Of a stretch of DNA of 45,050 nucleotides, positions 9,440 to 19,627 are shown in pieces. This DNA is from JBCCTX01 sp964468435 (GTDB taxonomy: Bacteria > Bacteroidota > Bacteroidia > J057). Each line of letters begins with the position of its first letter. Positions within the stretch are counted from its first letter, which is position 1. The DNA lies in contig CAYXVE010000045.1 of NCBI GenBank assembly GCA_964468435.1, positions 1 through 45,050 of the forward strand, given 5' to 3'. Both the position numbers and the translations under genes were made by a program. Under the pieces are notes generated by a model. That model was not told the origin of the DNA and did not search any database. It saw only the letters and a list, made by a program, of their open reading frames with translations.

Positions 9440-10027
9440 ATGCTGACTAAAATGATTCATATGTACTTACGATACCTTTTTCAAAAATACCCCGCTTTTA
9501 TCCTACCCATTATTGCACTACTTTGTATCTTCTCTGCTTGTGCTAGCACTAAAACTGAAAATTTTCTCAAAGCGCTCCCCAAAAAAGAAGGAACCTTATA
9601 TTTTATTAAACCCATACCTTTCAAAACTTCCAATCAGTCCTCCTTTACCCCTGACTTCACCCTGAACTACCAGACAGATACACAACATATTGTTAAAATG
9701 AACTATTTTATTGATTATCACAGTCCCATTGAGAAATTGGATTCAGTGGTTTTTATAAGTAACCTCTCAGGAGTTAGCCAGCCTATCCTAGGCATCCACC
9801 AAGCAAAACAAATGTTTATCGAAAAGAGCAACAACAAAACCTGGCAGCACCGTTTTACCAGTGATATACCGCTAAAAGATTTCATGAACCTGCTCGGACC
9901 ACAGAATTACGTAGAGGGTATCATATACATTTCAAATCAGGAAAATATACCTTTCCAATCGACCTCAAAATGGAAAAAGATGCATCAAGCCGTTTACCAA
10001 ACCCTCAGAATAGAGACTTCCCAGTAG
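9440..10027 (+). CDS. lipoprotein of unknown function
   Basis: A 195-residue protein whose N-terminus has a long hydrophobic segment ending in 'CIFSAC', a lipoprotein-like cleavage site with Cys34. The start may be the ATG at 9440 or the in-frame ATGs at codons 5 and 8. The mature part is polar with beta-type segments ('DFTLNYQTD', 'VVFISNLSG', 'YVEGIIYISNQ'). I recognise no family. A DUF3500 gene follows on the same strand 78 bases later. Confidence 0.65.
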   Translation: MLTKMIHMYLRYLFQKYPAFILPIIALLCIFSACASTKTENFLKALPKKEGTLYFIKPIPFKTSNQSSFTPDFTLNYQTDTQHIVKMNYFIDYHSPIEKLDSVVFISNLSGVSQPILGIHQAKQMFIEKSNNKTWQHRFTSDIPLKDFMNLLGPQNYVEGIIYISNQENIPFQSTSKWKKMHQAVYQTLRIETSQ

Positions 10028-10105
10028 CTATCATTGAAAAAGAAGAAATTTTATCCTTATCTTAATGATATACTACTATTTATAATCTATCAAACCAACT
10101 TTGTT

Positions 10106-11191
10106 ATGAAAAAATATGCCGTCCTGGGTCTCTCATTCATCGCATTGGGTGCTGTTGCATATACCTTAAACCAGAAAAAATATACGAATGGAGACCCCAA
10201 AGCTGATGTCATCACAAAAGTCTCTGGTGGTGTTTCTGAGGATATGCTTGATGCAATGCAAACCCTTATGAACGCCCTTGCAGATGAAAAGAAAGATCAG
10301 GCTATGTTTGCTTTCGAAGGTGAGCAAAGATATAAATGGCATTTCACGCCTATCCCCAGAACGGGTTTGTCATGGGAGAAGATGGATGAAGAACAACAGC
10401 AAAAAATGTTAACCTTATTAAAAACCACCCTCAGTGAAAAAGGACTTAATAAGGCGCGTGAAATTATGAATTTAGAGTCAATCTTAAAAGTGATTGAAGG
10501 ACGCGCTGAAGATGACCGTTACCGGCATCCAGAAAAATACTACCTAAGCATCTTTGGGACCCCCAGCTTGGAAAAACCCTGGGGATGGAGATTTGAGGGA
10601 CACCATCTTTCGTTGAATTTCTCATCTATTGGCGACGGCTATTCAGTTACACCTTCGTTTATGGGGAGTAATCCCGCCCGTGTACCTTCAGGTCCTTTTG
10701 AAGGCAAACGAGTTTTAAAAGCCGAGGAGGATATGGCCAGAACCCTGATGGATATGTTTGATCGGGATCAGTTGGAAAAAGCAATCATCTCTGAAAATGC
10801 TCCCGATGACATCGTAACATTTGTTGATAAAAAGGTATCTCTTAATACATATGAAGGACTAAAAGTCGAAGCATTCACAGATGCTCAACGCATTGCTTTC
10901 CTGCAATTACTGAGAATGTATCTGGGAAAAATGAGAGAACCCATTTCAGCGCATTATTTTGCCAGAATTGAGGAGGATGGTATTGAAAACATGTATTTTG
11001 CGTGGGCAGGTTCACTAGAGGTAGGGGATAGACATTATTACCGTATACATGCCCCTTCCATTCTGATCGAATATGACAATACACAAAACAATGCCAATCA
11101 TATCCATACCGTATGGAGAGATCCAGTCAACGATTTTGGAGAAAACCTCCTGAAACAACACTATGAAACCGCTGATCATCATCGCAAATAA
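10106..11191 (+). CDS. DUF3500 domain-containing exported protein
   Basis: From the ATG at 10106 the protein is 361 residues and starts MKKYAVLGLSFIALGAVAYT, a signal-anchor or signal peptide. A TTG start at 10034 would add 24 residues and spoil that signal. The body matches the DUF3500 family: 'FEGEQRYKWHFTPIPRTGLSW', a later 'YYLSIFGTPSLEKPWGWRFEGHHLSLNFS' block, and the C-terminal 'IHTVWRDPVNDFGENLLKQH'. Family members are secreted proteins of unknown biochemical function, found in Bacteroidota, Planctomycetota and others. The Gfo/Idh/MocA gene begins 37 bases downstream and may be co-transcribed. Confidence 0.85.
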   Translation: MKKYAVLGLSFIALGAVAYTLNQKKYTNGDPKADVITKVSGGVSEDMLDAMQTLMNALADEKKDQAMFAFEGEQRYKWHFTPIPRTGLSWEKMDEEQQQKMLTLLKTTLSEKGLNKAREIMNLESILKVIEGRAEDDRYRHPEKYYLSIFGTPSLEKPWGWRFEGHHLSLNFSSIGDGYSVTPSFMGSNPARVPSGPFEGKRVLKAEEDMARTLMDMFDRDQLEKAIISENAPDDIVTFVDKKVSLNTYEGLKVEAFTDAQRIAFLQLLRMYLGKMREPISAHYFARIEEDGIENMYFAWAGSLEVGDRHYYRIHAPSILIEYDNTQNNANHIHTVWRDPVNDFGENLLKQHYETADHHRK

Positions 11192-11228
11192 ATTAACGAT
11201 ATCATTTTAGTAATTTTTCAATAATACC

Positions 11229-12311
11229 ATGCAAAAACCTATCAAAGTACTGGTTGTAGGATGTGGAAATATGGGAGCATCTCACGCAAGGGCATATCAC
11301 AGAATGGATGAATTTGAAATTGTAGGATTAGTGAGCAGAGGCCATGAAAGTCGCAATAAGCTTTCAGAAGAACTAGGAGGTCTCCCGACTTTTGACAATT
11401 TCTATCAGGCACTCGAAGAGACAAGTCCCGATGCGGTATCTATTAATAGCTATCCGGACACCCATGTGGAGTACACCCTCAAAAGCCTGGATGCAGGTGC
11501 TCATGTATTTGTAGAAAAACCCCTAGCAGAAACAGTGGAAGAGGCTGAACAAATCAGGCAAAAAGCTGAAGAAGTGGGAAAAAAAATTGTTATAGGGTAT
11601 ATCTTAAGAGTCCATCCTGCATGGGAAAAGTTTGTGGAAATCGCACATACACTTGGCAAACCCCTTGTAATGCGCATGAACCTCAACCAGCAAAGTCATG
11701 GTAATACCTGGGCTACTCACAAAAATCTCATGCAGTCTATGTCTCCTATAGTGGATTGTGGAGTTCACTATGTCGATATTATGTGTCTGATGACACGGGC
11801 AAAACCCATACAGGTGAGCGCAATCGGTGCAAGACTCACTGATGAATTGGTACCTAACATGTACAATTACGGTCATCTTCAAGTGAAGTTTGACGATGGA
11901 TCTGTAGGTTGGTACGAAGCTGGCTGGGGTCCCATGATCAGCGAAACAGCCTATTTTGTCAAAGATGTAATAGGCCCTAAGGGTTGTGTAAGTATTGTTG
12001 ACCGGGAAGGCGGGGAACGAAGCAGAGGTTCTGAAGATATTGATTCCCACACCTCAACCAGTACTCTAAAAATTCATTACGCTGAAACCAATGCTTCAGG
12101 TAATTTTAGCCGTGAAGATGAATTTATCGATACTACAGATGAGCCGGATCACCAGGGGCTATGTGATCTGGAACAAGCACTTTTTGCACGGGCGATTCTA
12201 GAAGATCTCGATATGAGTGATCATATTCAGGATGCTATTAACAGCCTTAAAATCGTACTAGCTGCCGATAAATCTTTCAAAACAGGCAGAACCGTTGAGC
12301 TGACATCCTGA
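11229..12311 (+). CDS. Gfo/Idh/MocA family NAD(P)-dependent oxidoreductase
   Basis: A 360-residue enzyme with an N-terminal Rossmann fold (VLVVGCGNMGASHARAYHRM, dinucleotide-binding glycines at residues 11-16) and the family's 'VFVEKPLAE' motif (Lys97 expected near the active site). The larger C-terminal alpha/beta domain includes 'DCGVHYVDIM'. Members oxidise or reduce sugars, inositols and related polyols; the substrate cannot be told from sequence. There is no Tat signal, so it is cytosolic. It shares only the superfamily with the second such gene at 19628-20632. It converges with the 33-codon minus-strand ORF. Confidence 0.92.
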   Translation: MQKPIKVLVVGCGNMGASHARAYHRMDEFEIVGLVSRGHESRNKLSEELGGLPTFDNFYQALEETSPDAVSINSYPDTHVEYTLKSLDAGAHVFVEKPLAETVEEAEQIRQKAEEVGKKIVIGYILRVHPAWEKFVEIAHTLGKPLVMRMNLNQQSHGNTWATHKNLMQSMSPIVDCGVHYVDIMCLMTRAKPIQVSAIGARLTDELVPNMYNYGHLQVKFDDGSVGWYEAGWGPMISETAYFVKDVIGPKGCVSIVDREGGERSRGSEDIDSHTSTSTLKIHYAETNASGNFSREDEFIDTTDEPDHQGLCDLEQALFARAILEDLDMSDHIQDAINSLKIVLAADKSFKTGRTVELTS

Positions 12312-12318
12312 ATGCATC

Positions 12319-12420
12319 TTATCGGGGATTATCTTCTGCCAATCTAGCACGATGATCCCTGATAAAGTCTGTTACTTCATCAGGTTCTGGAAATGTATCG
12401 ACTGCTTCCCAGGTAATCAT
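12319..12420 (-). CDS. 33-residue ORF directly behind the macroglobulin gene
   Basis: A short minus-strand ORF begins with ATG three bases after the stop codon of the alpha-2-macroglobulin gene. AGGAG stands 9 bases before the ATG, inside the end of the upstream gene; such ribosome-binding sites are rare in this window. The product (MITWEAVDTFPEPDEVTDFI, then RDHRARLAEDNPR) is highly charged and soluble, with no signal or membrane segment. Its spacing fits translational coupling. It could be a real microprotein or a chance reading frame; no family is recognised. Confidence 0.4.
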   Translation of the reverse strand: MITWEAVDTFPEPDEVTDFIRDHRARLAEDNPR

Positions 12421-12423
12421 TTG

Positions 12424-15400
12424 CTATTCTCCTGCTACACGCCCAATCTCAACTCTTACCCCTTCTGAATGGCTCGTGAACGCTGGCGCATACATGCACT
12501 GAATTGTGGTGATTCCATTGGAGTAATCGCCTGAATGGGTAGCACGCAAGGGATATTCAAACACATGAGTACCTTTGGGTAGATATTCGAAGAAGAAATG
12601 TGTTGCCGCATCCCGGGTACTTTCATAGTAACCCAATCCTCCACGAACTTTATACTGAGAAAAGACATTGACAGGTTCAAAACCGGCGGCACGCATGTCT
12701 TTCATATGTACGTACTCCATATCACGGTCAACCCGGATCTCAATTCTTACAACTACTTTATCTCCTGGCTCAAATACTGCAGAATCTGACAGAGGTTCCA
12801 GTTTTGGTCCAGAAGCTGAATTGCGCGCGCTGTATAATCCTTTGACTATGCTCAAAGGTGTTTCAGCAAAGGTGATCTTGTCAAGCTGCTCAAAATACTG
12901 CCAGTAAACTGCTCCCCAGGCTATACCCTGAGTGGTTTTTTTCACTTGGATCGCTCCCAAAGATGAATCGATTGCATCTCCAGGCCAATTCTTTTTAAAA
13001 TACCCTGTCCCTGCCTCCATGCTGATCTCTTCATCCATCGTGGGATCTATCTTCATATCTCCCATACTGATTTCTACAGACTGCTGCTCTGACAACAAAT
13101 CCACTCCTGATTGTATTAAAGCATTACAGGCAGCTACAGTCGCTCTTGTAGTCTCCCAGTCATTAGTCTGTTTGTTTTTCAACAACCAGATCTTCATTTC
13201 TTCGACCAGCTTCTTGTCTTCAGCTATTTCTTCAAATGCCTCGATCAGTAGGGCTTGTTTCTCTATGTCATTCTGATACCAGTAGAATCCTCGGGCAAGG
13301 TCTTTCCAGTACATTCCCAGTTCTTCACTCATTACTGCATTCTCAGCCAGAGAGCGGATGATCTTTGTGGGTATTTCTTCTTCACCATTTCTGGATACAG
13401 CCAATGCAATCATCCCTTGCATGTAGTGATTTTTTTCAAGCCAGAACTTCTTGGCCTGACTATAATAATAATCATAAGCTTCCTGAGTCCCCTGTGCCAT
13501 GGGGATTTCTGTGAAAAAAGATCGCATGTACAAATATTGTATTTGGATATTGCCCAGTTGATCTTCAGCAAGATTTGCCCCATACTGCTTAAGTAGCTGA
13601 TAATCCTCACCAATGGCCTGATCCAAAAATGATACAGCACTGTTCATCATTCCACCGGTTTCTGCATCACCACTCGGGTTATCTATACCCAAATGCTGAA
13701 GATGCCCCACACCAGTAGCTATTAATTGCGTGATATATCTGCTGGGTGGCATACCCGGAAACCAGGAAAATCCACCATTACTATACTGCCTTTCCTGGAG
13801 TTGGCGATAGGTACGCTGTAATTCGTTGCTCATCCGGTTGAGATCAAACAACACACCCAGGCGCTTTTTACGCTCCGTTTCGCTGTTGGCATTAAGCAAC
13901 CAGGGGGTCTCCCGGATTAGTAATCCCTTTAGTTCTTCATTCTTTTCCAGATTGGAAACCAGAGATTGCTGTCCAGAGGACTCATCGACCTGTTTCCAGC
14001 GTTCAAATACGCGTTGGATAGCAGGATCGCTATTTGCAATATGCGAGGCGAGCGAATGGGCATAGTAGCGGCTAAAAATCTGCTCCGTACAGTCGTACGG
14101 AAACTCCATCAGGTAGGGCAGAGCCTGTACTGCATACCATACTGGATTGGAAGTGAATTCCAATGTAAGTTGATGATGCGTCAACGTACTCGCTGTATCA
14201 GAAGCTTGGAGCTTATCAAAGCTATAGATTTTCTCGCTCTCACCACGAATGGCCAAAGGTAGTGATTCTGTAACCAGCATCCTGTTTTTCAGGATAGGCA
14301 ACACGTGCTCCTCTCCATCAGAAAAATCGCCTGCCTGAGCCACTACCTGAACGACGACTGCCTGAATACCCTCAGGAACAGTTACTTCCCAAGTTAAAGC
14401 AAGATTTTCACCTGCCTTTGCCATAAATGTCTTGTTTCCCTGATAAAACTGAAATCTATCATCCAGCGGCTCCATCGTATAGGCATCCAGTATTCTCAGT
14501 TCAGCACTTCCCGTTAATGTCTCCTCCGACATATTGGAGATTCTGCTACTGATGACAACCTTATCTCCTGCTCGTAAAAAACGGGGGAAATTGGGTTTGA
14601 CCATAAGCTTTTTACGCGTTACAAGTTCGCCCGTCAGGGTACCAATTTCAAGGTCCTTCGTATGGGCCAAACCCAAAAACTTCCATTTGGTTAGTGCTTC
14701 AGGAATGGTAAAGGAGAGCACAACCTCACCCGACTCATTTGTCATAAGATGAGGATAGAAGAAGGCCGTTTCGCTAAAATTGGAACGAATATTCACGGCA
14801 GAGAAATCTATTTCCTCTATCCTGGACTTGACTACCGGCTCTTCTTTGGCACGTGAGGTGGATTCTTCTGGAGCAGGAGTATAAGCATCGTCCATCATCT
14901 CTGTATCAGATTCGCGAAGTTCTTGTTGGGAAGAGGGAGCTGCCATCGCTGCTACCGATTGCTCCATAGCATATGATCTTCGATAATAATTGCCTTCACC
15001 AGGATATCTGCCATAAAACAAGCCAAAACCACTTAATGCATCATAAATTCTGGGCCTAACCAACCCCATAACAGGATTCCAATCCTGGGCTAGTTCCTGC
15101 GCATACTGCGTACCAAATCCATCAGCCCCATTCCAGTTGAGCTTTCGGTAGTAACTGGGATAGAGACTCAGATCAAAATAGTTTGAACGGAATGCATCCA
15201 GCGAAGCATCATACAAGGTGGCAACCATTTCTGCAGCAACCTTTTCACCTTTATTGCCCTTAATCGTTACTCGCCATTCATCCTGATCTCCCGGTTGCAA
15301 TTCAGACCGGAATGTACTCCATTCCAACGCAAGTTCCTTATTGGACCAGGGCACCCTGATAGTAGTAGGTTCCTGCTCAAACTGATTGTGATAGATCGCA

Positions 15401-18400
15401 GTTGCTGAAACTGTTACATTACCCCGAAAATGCTCCTGAATAGTTATTTTTTCCTCGTGTTTTCTCTTTCCCTTGAGTTTAATCAGTTTTTTGTCCAGCA
15501 ATTGGCCATCCTGTTCCATCTCATAAAGCACCCATATCTTTTTCTCACTAGTCATCAGCGTGTAAGTCACCTCCTCACCTGGCAAAGCAGTAGGTTTATC
15601 CAGAAAAGCATCGAGAACCACTGGCAGGGGGGCCTTCCTAGAAGATTGATCCATCAAGGTAAAATAATTCAGAATTTTGACTTCTCCATTCAATGCGATA
15701 AACGCTGCAACGTATTTACCCGGCTCAGCATCCTTGAGGTTATCCAGAGGCAGATCCCTCGACTCACGCGCATCAAAATCAAATTTAGCGGCAATTCCAG
15801 CCCGTTCCCAGCTCCGATAATCATCCTCCTGATCGTATGGAATATCAGGAAATGAGTCTTTGAATTCCTCCTTGCTCATCAGACGCAAGTCAGGCCTTTT
15901 CCACCTACGTGGTCTGTAAGCCTGCTCCGGCGTATTGAGCTTGTAGATACTAAGTGTGCCGCGGATGGGATTACCATCTTCCAGAAGATATTCACTTTCG
16001 ACGTGTAGCATCCCTGGGGCTTGGTTATCAATTCGATCTGGCAAGTTGATATTCACAATAAGCGGAACATAACCAGCCTTGACCGTAGTCTTTTGAGAAT
16101 GCGTCTCACCTGTCTGATCCGTTACATCTGCATGTATCTCAAATAAAAACATCGGATTTCCTTCTCTGGGGAGGGAAGGATCAGGAATAAGGGGAAATTT
16201 GATCTTAAACTGGCCATCTTCTCCCGTAGTTGTGATACCATTGACGATCTCACGTTCCGTAGAATTAGGAACAGGTCTCCAGCGATATATACCGCGCCAG
16301 TATGGGAAAATAGCCCGGCGTACCACGCGATAGCTGACCTTGGCACCATCTACGGCGATTCCTGAAAAAGTCTCTGCCAAGCCGGTTATGGATGTGGTAT
16401 CATCCAATTGATATTGCCGTTGTAATGAGTCAAAGCGAACTTCAAAATTGGGACGTTTATACTCCTCAATAGAAAAAGAAGTACTTCCTCCCTGTGTTTT
16501 GATCGACATGTTGCCAAGCAATCCGGTAGCTGGGGCGGTAAAAGAACCACTAAAGGTCCCATAATCATTGGTGGTCAACTCTACTTCTGAAACTTTCTGG
16601 CTGTTGACATCCCACAGGGATACTTCAACCGGATATCCGCTCTTAATACGGTGTTGATCTGCGTCGCGTTCAAGTACGATCCCTTTAAAGAAAATAGTCT
16701 GGCCTGGTCTATATATTTTCCGGTCGGTAAAAAAATGCGTACGTATCTGAAGTGTGCTGGGCGTATCTCTCCTGTAAGCATAAGCATACAATCCCTTTGT
16801 TCTGTATTGATCTTTGGAAGTAGACAGCTCAAGTTCGAGGGTATGGTAATCCCTGGGAGCTTCAAAAGCGGCATAGCCATTTGCATCCGTGGCCGCCTCA
16901 ACTCCATATGCTATATACTGATTTTTGTCATAATCCCATTCATAGGCTTGTATACTGACTCCTTCTATGGGTTTTCCAAGCCCTCTTTCCCGTACGTAAA
17001 CCTCTAGTCTGCCTGTCTCCGGATTGATCCGGTGGAAATAGCTGATATTGCTGAATTGTGTCCAGGCATAGGCCACATAGTGTCCTTCATAAGTAAAGTC
17101 AACATGATCGGAAACCAGTAACACATAACTTCCCGGATCCTGCTTATTTATCTTTATCTCCGTTGAATGCTGCTGATAGTCATTTACTTCTGGTAAATCT
17201 ACCATCCACTCCTCATGTACTTTTTGCCGCTTAAGAAGATCCAGCAACTTTTTCTTATCATAGTTATAAGGATTACTTTGCTGCTGTGGAGCTTGTACCA
17301 GACGAAAATACACTGTATCAACATTACGGAAAGTAAGTTTTGAGAGAGAAGGCTCATTCGGAAGGTTCACATCTTCTACCTCTAAGCTAATACCTTTCAT
17401 TTCAATCCGCTTTTTCAGTTGATGGCAAAGCAGGCTACCTCTTGAGTCAGGAAATTTTTCTATTACAGCCATACAGATATCTCTGGCTTCTTTACGTTCC
17501 CAGCGATAATCTTCACTGACCAGCGGATTATATTTTGAAGCCCTTTTAAAGTGGACATTAGCCAACTCGTAATATGCTTCGCCTACTGCGGGATGGTCTT
17601 CAAAAGACCTGCTTATTTCCCGTAGGACATTCTCATACAATTCCTCTGCATTTTCCCCCAGCACATGATCCTTGAGAAAACTTAACCGCTTCAGGTCAAG
17701 ATCCACGATTGCATAAGGCGTACTTTCATTTCTTTGCAAATGAAAATCCAGCAACTGCTGATATAGATTTGTAGTCAGATATACTTGACTAAGGGTGTCG
17801 GTACTTTGAAAAGCTAATCTCACAAATCTCGAAGCCTCAACTAATACCTCTTGGGCTTGCATCTCAAATTTATCAACTGGTTGGGTCAATTGAGATTCTT
17901 CTGAAGTAAAATAAACCAGTGCCTCATGTGCCAGAATATCAAATAAGGTAGGTCTGTACAACAAGGAAGAATCTGATGTCTCCAGTATATATTCCACTTC
18001 CCTGGCACCTGTCATCTGAAGCATCTCAGCAGGTTCTATAGCAGCCATGAAGTGGTAGGTAATCTCTCGATGATACTGTGAAGCATCCCAGGTTAGAAAA
18101 TCTTCAGGTACTACAGACAATGAGGTCCGGTCCATGATTTCCCATCTGTTGGACTGATAATGTTGCCAGTATAACTTGGCCAGATAGGTATGCAAAATCT
18201 GTTGGGCAGGAGTTTGAGTTTCCAGAATGGCCTTTTTAAACTGATCTATACCTAGACTTTCACTGTTTTCTTCAATTACAGATTGATATTTTACCTTGTA
18301 TATGAGTGCTTTGACGAGTTCCAAAGAAGAATCCTCCTCAGAGGCAATAGCATAAATATTTTCTACTTCTTCCAGGGCTGAACGCATCAACCCTTCCTGA

Positions 18401-18537
18401 TTCAGCGAGTCAACTTTTCGCCACAAGGCCGGATAATCTGTCATGGCACTATCTCCTTTAGGAATCTGTGAAAAAACACTCATGCCAATGGTTATGAACA
18501 GGAAGATATGAAATAAACGCAACAAGTATTGATACAT
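12424..18537 (-). CDS. alpha-2-macroglobulin family protein with thioester
   Basis: A 2037-residue exported protein. It has an N-terminal signal peptide ('LLRLFHIFLFITIGMSVFSQ'), then a helical region of several hundred residues resembling TPR-like repeats. MG domains follow, including the MG2 hallmark 'DRKIYRPGQTIFFKG' near residue 610. An A2M domain contains 'NFSETAFFYPHLMTNESGEV', and the thioester motif CTEQ lies at Cys1483 in 'FPYDCTEQIFSRYYAHSL'. The family traps or covalently binds attacking proteases in the periplasm or at the surface, using the Cys-Gln thioester. It is longer than the E. coli homologue YfhM (about 1650 residues) because of the N-terminal extension. No pbpC lies beside it. 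The aspartoacylase-like gene lies 130 bases upstream on the same strand. Confidence 0.93.
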   Translation of the reverse strand: MYQYLLRLFHIFLFITIGMSVFSQIPKGDSAMTDYPALWRKVDSLNQEGLMRSALEEVENIYAIASEEDSSLELVKALIYKVKYQSVIEENSESLGIDQFKKAILETQTPAQQILHTYLAKLYWQHYQSNRWEIMDRTSLSVVPEDFLTWDASQYHREITYHFMAAIEPAEMLQMTGAREVEYILETSDSSLLYRPTLFDILAHEALVYFTSEESQLTQPVDKFEMQAQEVLVEASRFVRLAFQSTDTLSQVYLTTNLYQQLLDFHLQRNESTPYAIVDLDLKRLSFLKDHVLGENAEELYENVLREISRSFEDHPAVGEAYYELANVHFKRASKYNPLVSEDYRWERKEARDICMAVIEKFPDSRGSLLCHQLKKRIEMKGISLEVEDVNLPNEPSLSKLTFRNVDTVYFRLVQAPQQQSNPYNYDKKKLLDLLKRQKVHEEWMVDLPEVNDYQQHSTEIKINKQDPGSYVLLVSDHVDFTYEGHYVAYAWTQFSNISYFHRINPETGRLEVYVRERGLGKPIEGVSIQAYEWDYDKNQYIAYGVEAATDANGYAAFEAPRDYHTLELELSTSKDQYRTKGLYAYAYRRDTPSTLQIRTHFFTDRKIYRPGQTIFFKGIVLERDADQHRIKSGYPVEVSLWDVNSQKVSEVELTTNDYGTFSGSFTAPATGLLGNMSIKTQGGSTSFSIEEYKRPNFEVRFDSLQRQYQLDDTTSITGLAETFSGIAVDGAKVSYRVVRRAIFPYWRGIYRWRPVPNSTEREIVNGITTTGEDGQFKIKFPLIPDPSLPREGNPMFLFEIHADVTDQTGETHSQKTTVKAGYVPLIVNINLPDRIDNQAPGMLHVESEYLLEDGNPIRGTLSIYKLNTPEQAYRPRRWKRPDLRLMSKEEFKDSFPDIPYDQEDDYRSWERAGIAAKFDFDARESRDLPLDNLKDAEPGKYVAAFIALNGEVKILNYFTLMDQSSRKAPLPVVLDAFLDKPTALPGEEVTYTLMTSEKKIWVLYEMEQDGQLLDKKLIKLKGKRKHEEKITIQEHFRGNVTVSATAIYHNQFEQEPTTIRVPWSNKELALEWSTFRSELQPGDQDEWRVTIKGNKGEKVAAEMVATLYDASLDAFRSNYFDLSLYPSYYRKLNWNGADGFGTQYAQELAQDWNPVMGLVRPRIYDALSGFGLFYGRYPGEGNYYRRSYAMEQSVAAMAAPSSQQELRESDTEMMDDAYTPAPEESTSRAKEEPVVKSRIEEIDFSAVNIRSNFSETAFFYPHLMTNESGEVVLSFTIPEALTKWKFLGLAHTKDLEIGTLTGELVTRKKLMVKPNFPRFLRAGDKVVISSRISNMSEETLTGSAELRILDAYTMEPLDDRFQFYQGNKTFMAKAGENLALTWEVTVPEGIQAVVVQVVAQAGDFSDGEEHVLPILKNRMLVTESLPLAIRGESEKIYSFDKLQASDTASTLTHHQLTLEFTSNPVWYAVQALPYLMEFPYDCTEQIFSRYYAHSLASHIANSDPAIQRVFERWKQVDESSGQQSLVSNLEKNEELKGLLIRETPWLLNANSETERKKRLGVLFDLNRMSNELQRTYRQLQERQYSNGGFSWFPGMPPSRYITQLIATGVGHLQHLGIDNPSGDAETGGMMNSAVSFLDQAIGEDYQLLKQYGANLAEDQLGNIQIQYLYMRSFFTEIPMAQGTQEAYDYYYSQAKKFWLEKNHYMQGMIALAVSRNGEEEIPTKIIRSLAENAVMSEELGMYWKDLARGFYWYQNDIEKQALLIEAFEEIAEDKKLVEEMKIWLLKNKQTNDWETTRATVAACNALIQSGVDLLSEQQSVEISMGDMKIDPTMDEEISMEAGTGYFKKNWPGDAIDSSLGAIQVKKTTQGIAWGAVYWQYFEQLDKITFAETPLSIVKGLYSARNSASGPKLEPLSDSAVFEPGDKVVVRIEIRVDRDMEYVHMKDMRAAGFEPVNVFSQYKVRGGLGYYESTRDAATHFFFEYLPKGTHVFEYPLRATHSGDYSNGITTIQCMYAPAFTSHSEGVRVEIGRVAGE

Positions 18538-18667
18538 GGTGTTGTGGATTTCTTTGAAAGATAATTACGAGTAAGATAAGAAAATTTAAAGAATCCTTTC
18601 TTTACTGATTTTCTGCAAAACGCATGCCTCTAATATGTAGCCTTATACGGAGCTTCTCCAAGAAAGA

Positions 18668-19594
18668 TTAGCAAAGGGGATTCTCGATAGGTTTGACAAT
18701 AAAAAAACCATCCTCTCCTTGTTGCTGGTAAAGCGGCATCAAAATCTTCCCGCTGGCAGGGCAGATCACTTCCCCACTTATATCTCTACCCAATGGCTCT
18801 CCTTTGTATACCTGATGGAAGTTGCAAAACCCCCTGTACATGTGAAAGTCATCTTCACGTGATACACTATGTCGGTATATAACCTTCACATAATGCGGAA
18901 GATCTTGGGCTGCCCTGATCAGCCTTTCGTGAAAATCATCGAGTTGTGGAGTAGACCTCCTATCAATACAACCTATTTTTTCCAGCATAATCCATATGGC
19001 AGCTTCGTGAAGGTCGATTGAAGCAGGATCTAGATGCTGTCCTGCTTCAAATGCCAGTCCACGTATACACCGATTGATCATAAATAGGTTGGTAGTACAG
19101 TCGAGTGTATCTGCCAGGCCAAATACCACAGGTACATGCAGTGAGGAGGCCAGTTCATAGTTGTTGAAATGCGGAGTGACAATACTAAAGAGGCCACTCT
19201 TTGCAGAGGTGGTATGAAGATCCAGCATATAATGTTCCTGAGAATCTTCCATATAATGCTCGATGGTGCCCACTAGTTGAATAAGTTCTTTTTCCTCTGC
19301 TTCAAGCTGATCTGTATCCCGGGTTTTGAGCTGTTTGATTCGATCCTCCGTCCACATCCGGTTGAGATCCCTGACCAAAAACCGTTTACGAGCCTTCAAA
19401 GCCTGTAAATTCCCCTTCAACCCTACCATAAATCCCTGGAATGGAGGATTCTTTTGCCTGAGCTTCCCCATCACTCTCAGCAGAGCTTCTATTCCTGCAG
19501 GCTCATTTCCATGTATTCCTGCCAGAACGATCAGTAATGGGCCGCTTCCCTGTTCTCCAAAAGTGACAATAATACGTCCGGCATTCTGATTCAT
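18668..19594 (-). CDS. succinylglutamate desuccinylase / aspartoacylase family zinc hydrolase
   Basis: A 308-residue protein of the M14-like deacylase family. Zinc ligands are visible as His28 and Glu31 in 'GIHGNEPAG' and His127 in 'LDLHTTS'. The conserved 'RDLNR' (75-79) and 'FEAGQH' segments are present. These enzymes remove acyl groups from N-acyl amino acids; some Bacteroidota members may act on other amides, so the substrate is open. No signal peptide is seen. It starts 33 bases after the end of the Gfo/Idh/MocA gene on the same strand, so the two probably form an operon. Confidence 0.88.
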   Translation of the reverse strand: MNQNAGRIIVTFGEQGSGPLLIVLAGIHGNEPAGIEALLRVMGKLRQKNPPFQGFMVGLKGNLQALKARKRFLVRDLNRMWTEDRIKQLKTRDTDQLEAEEKELIQLVGTIEHYMEDSQEHYMLDLHTTSAKSGLFSIVTPHFNNYELASSLHVPVVFGLADTLDCTTNLFMINRCIRGLAFEAGQHLDPASIDLHEAAIWIMLEKIGCIDRRSTPQLDDFHERLIRAAQDLPHYVKVIYRHSVSREDDFHMYRGFCNFHQVYKGEPLGRDISGEVICPASGKILMPLYQQQGEDGFFIVKPIENPLC

Positions 19595-19627
19595 ATATTC
19601 ATACCTTGTTTACAAATCATAGAGAAC

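Noticed and set aside
10034..10105. Extension of the DUF3500 gene to a TTG start.
   Set aside because: The ATG at 10106 begins a clean signal peptide. The extension adds basic residues and a hydrophobic stretch that do not fit the family.
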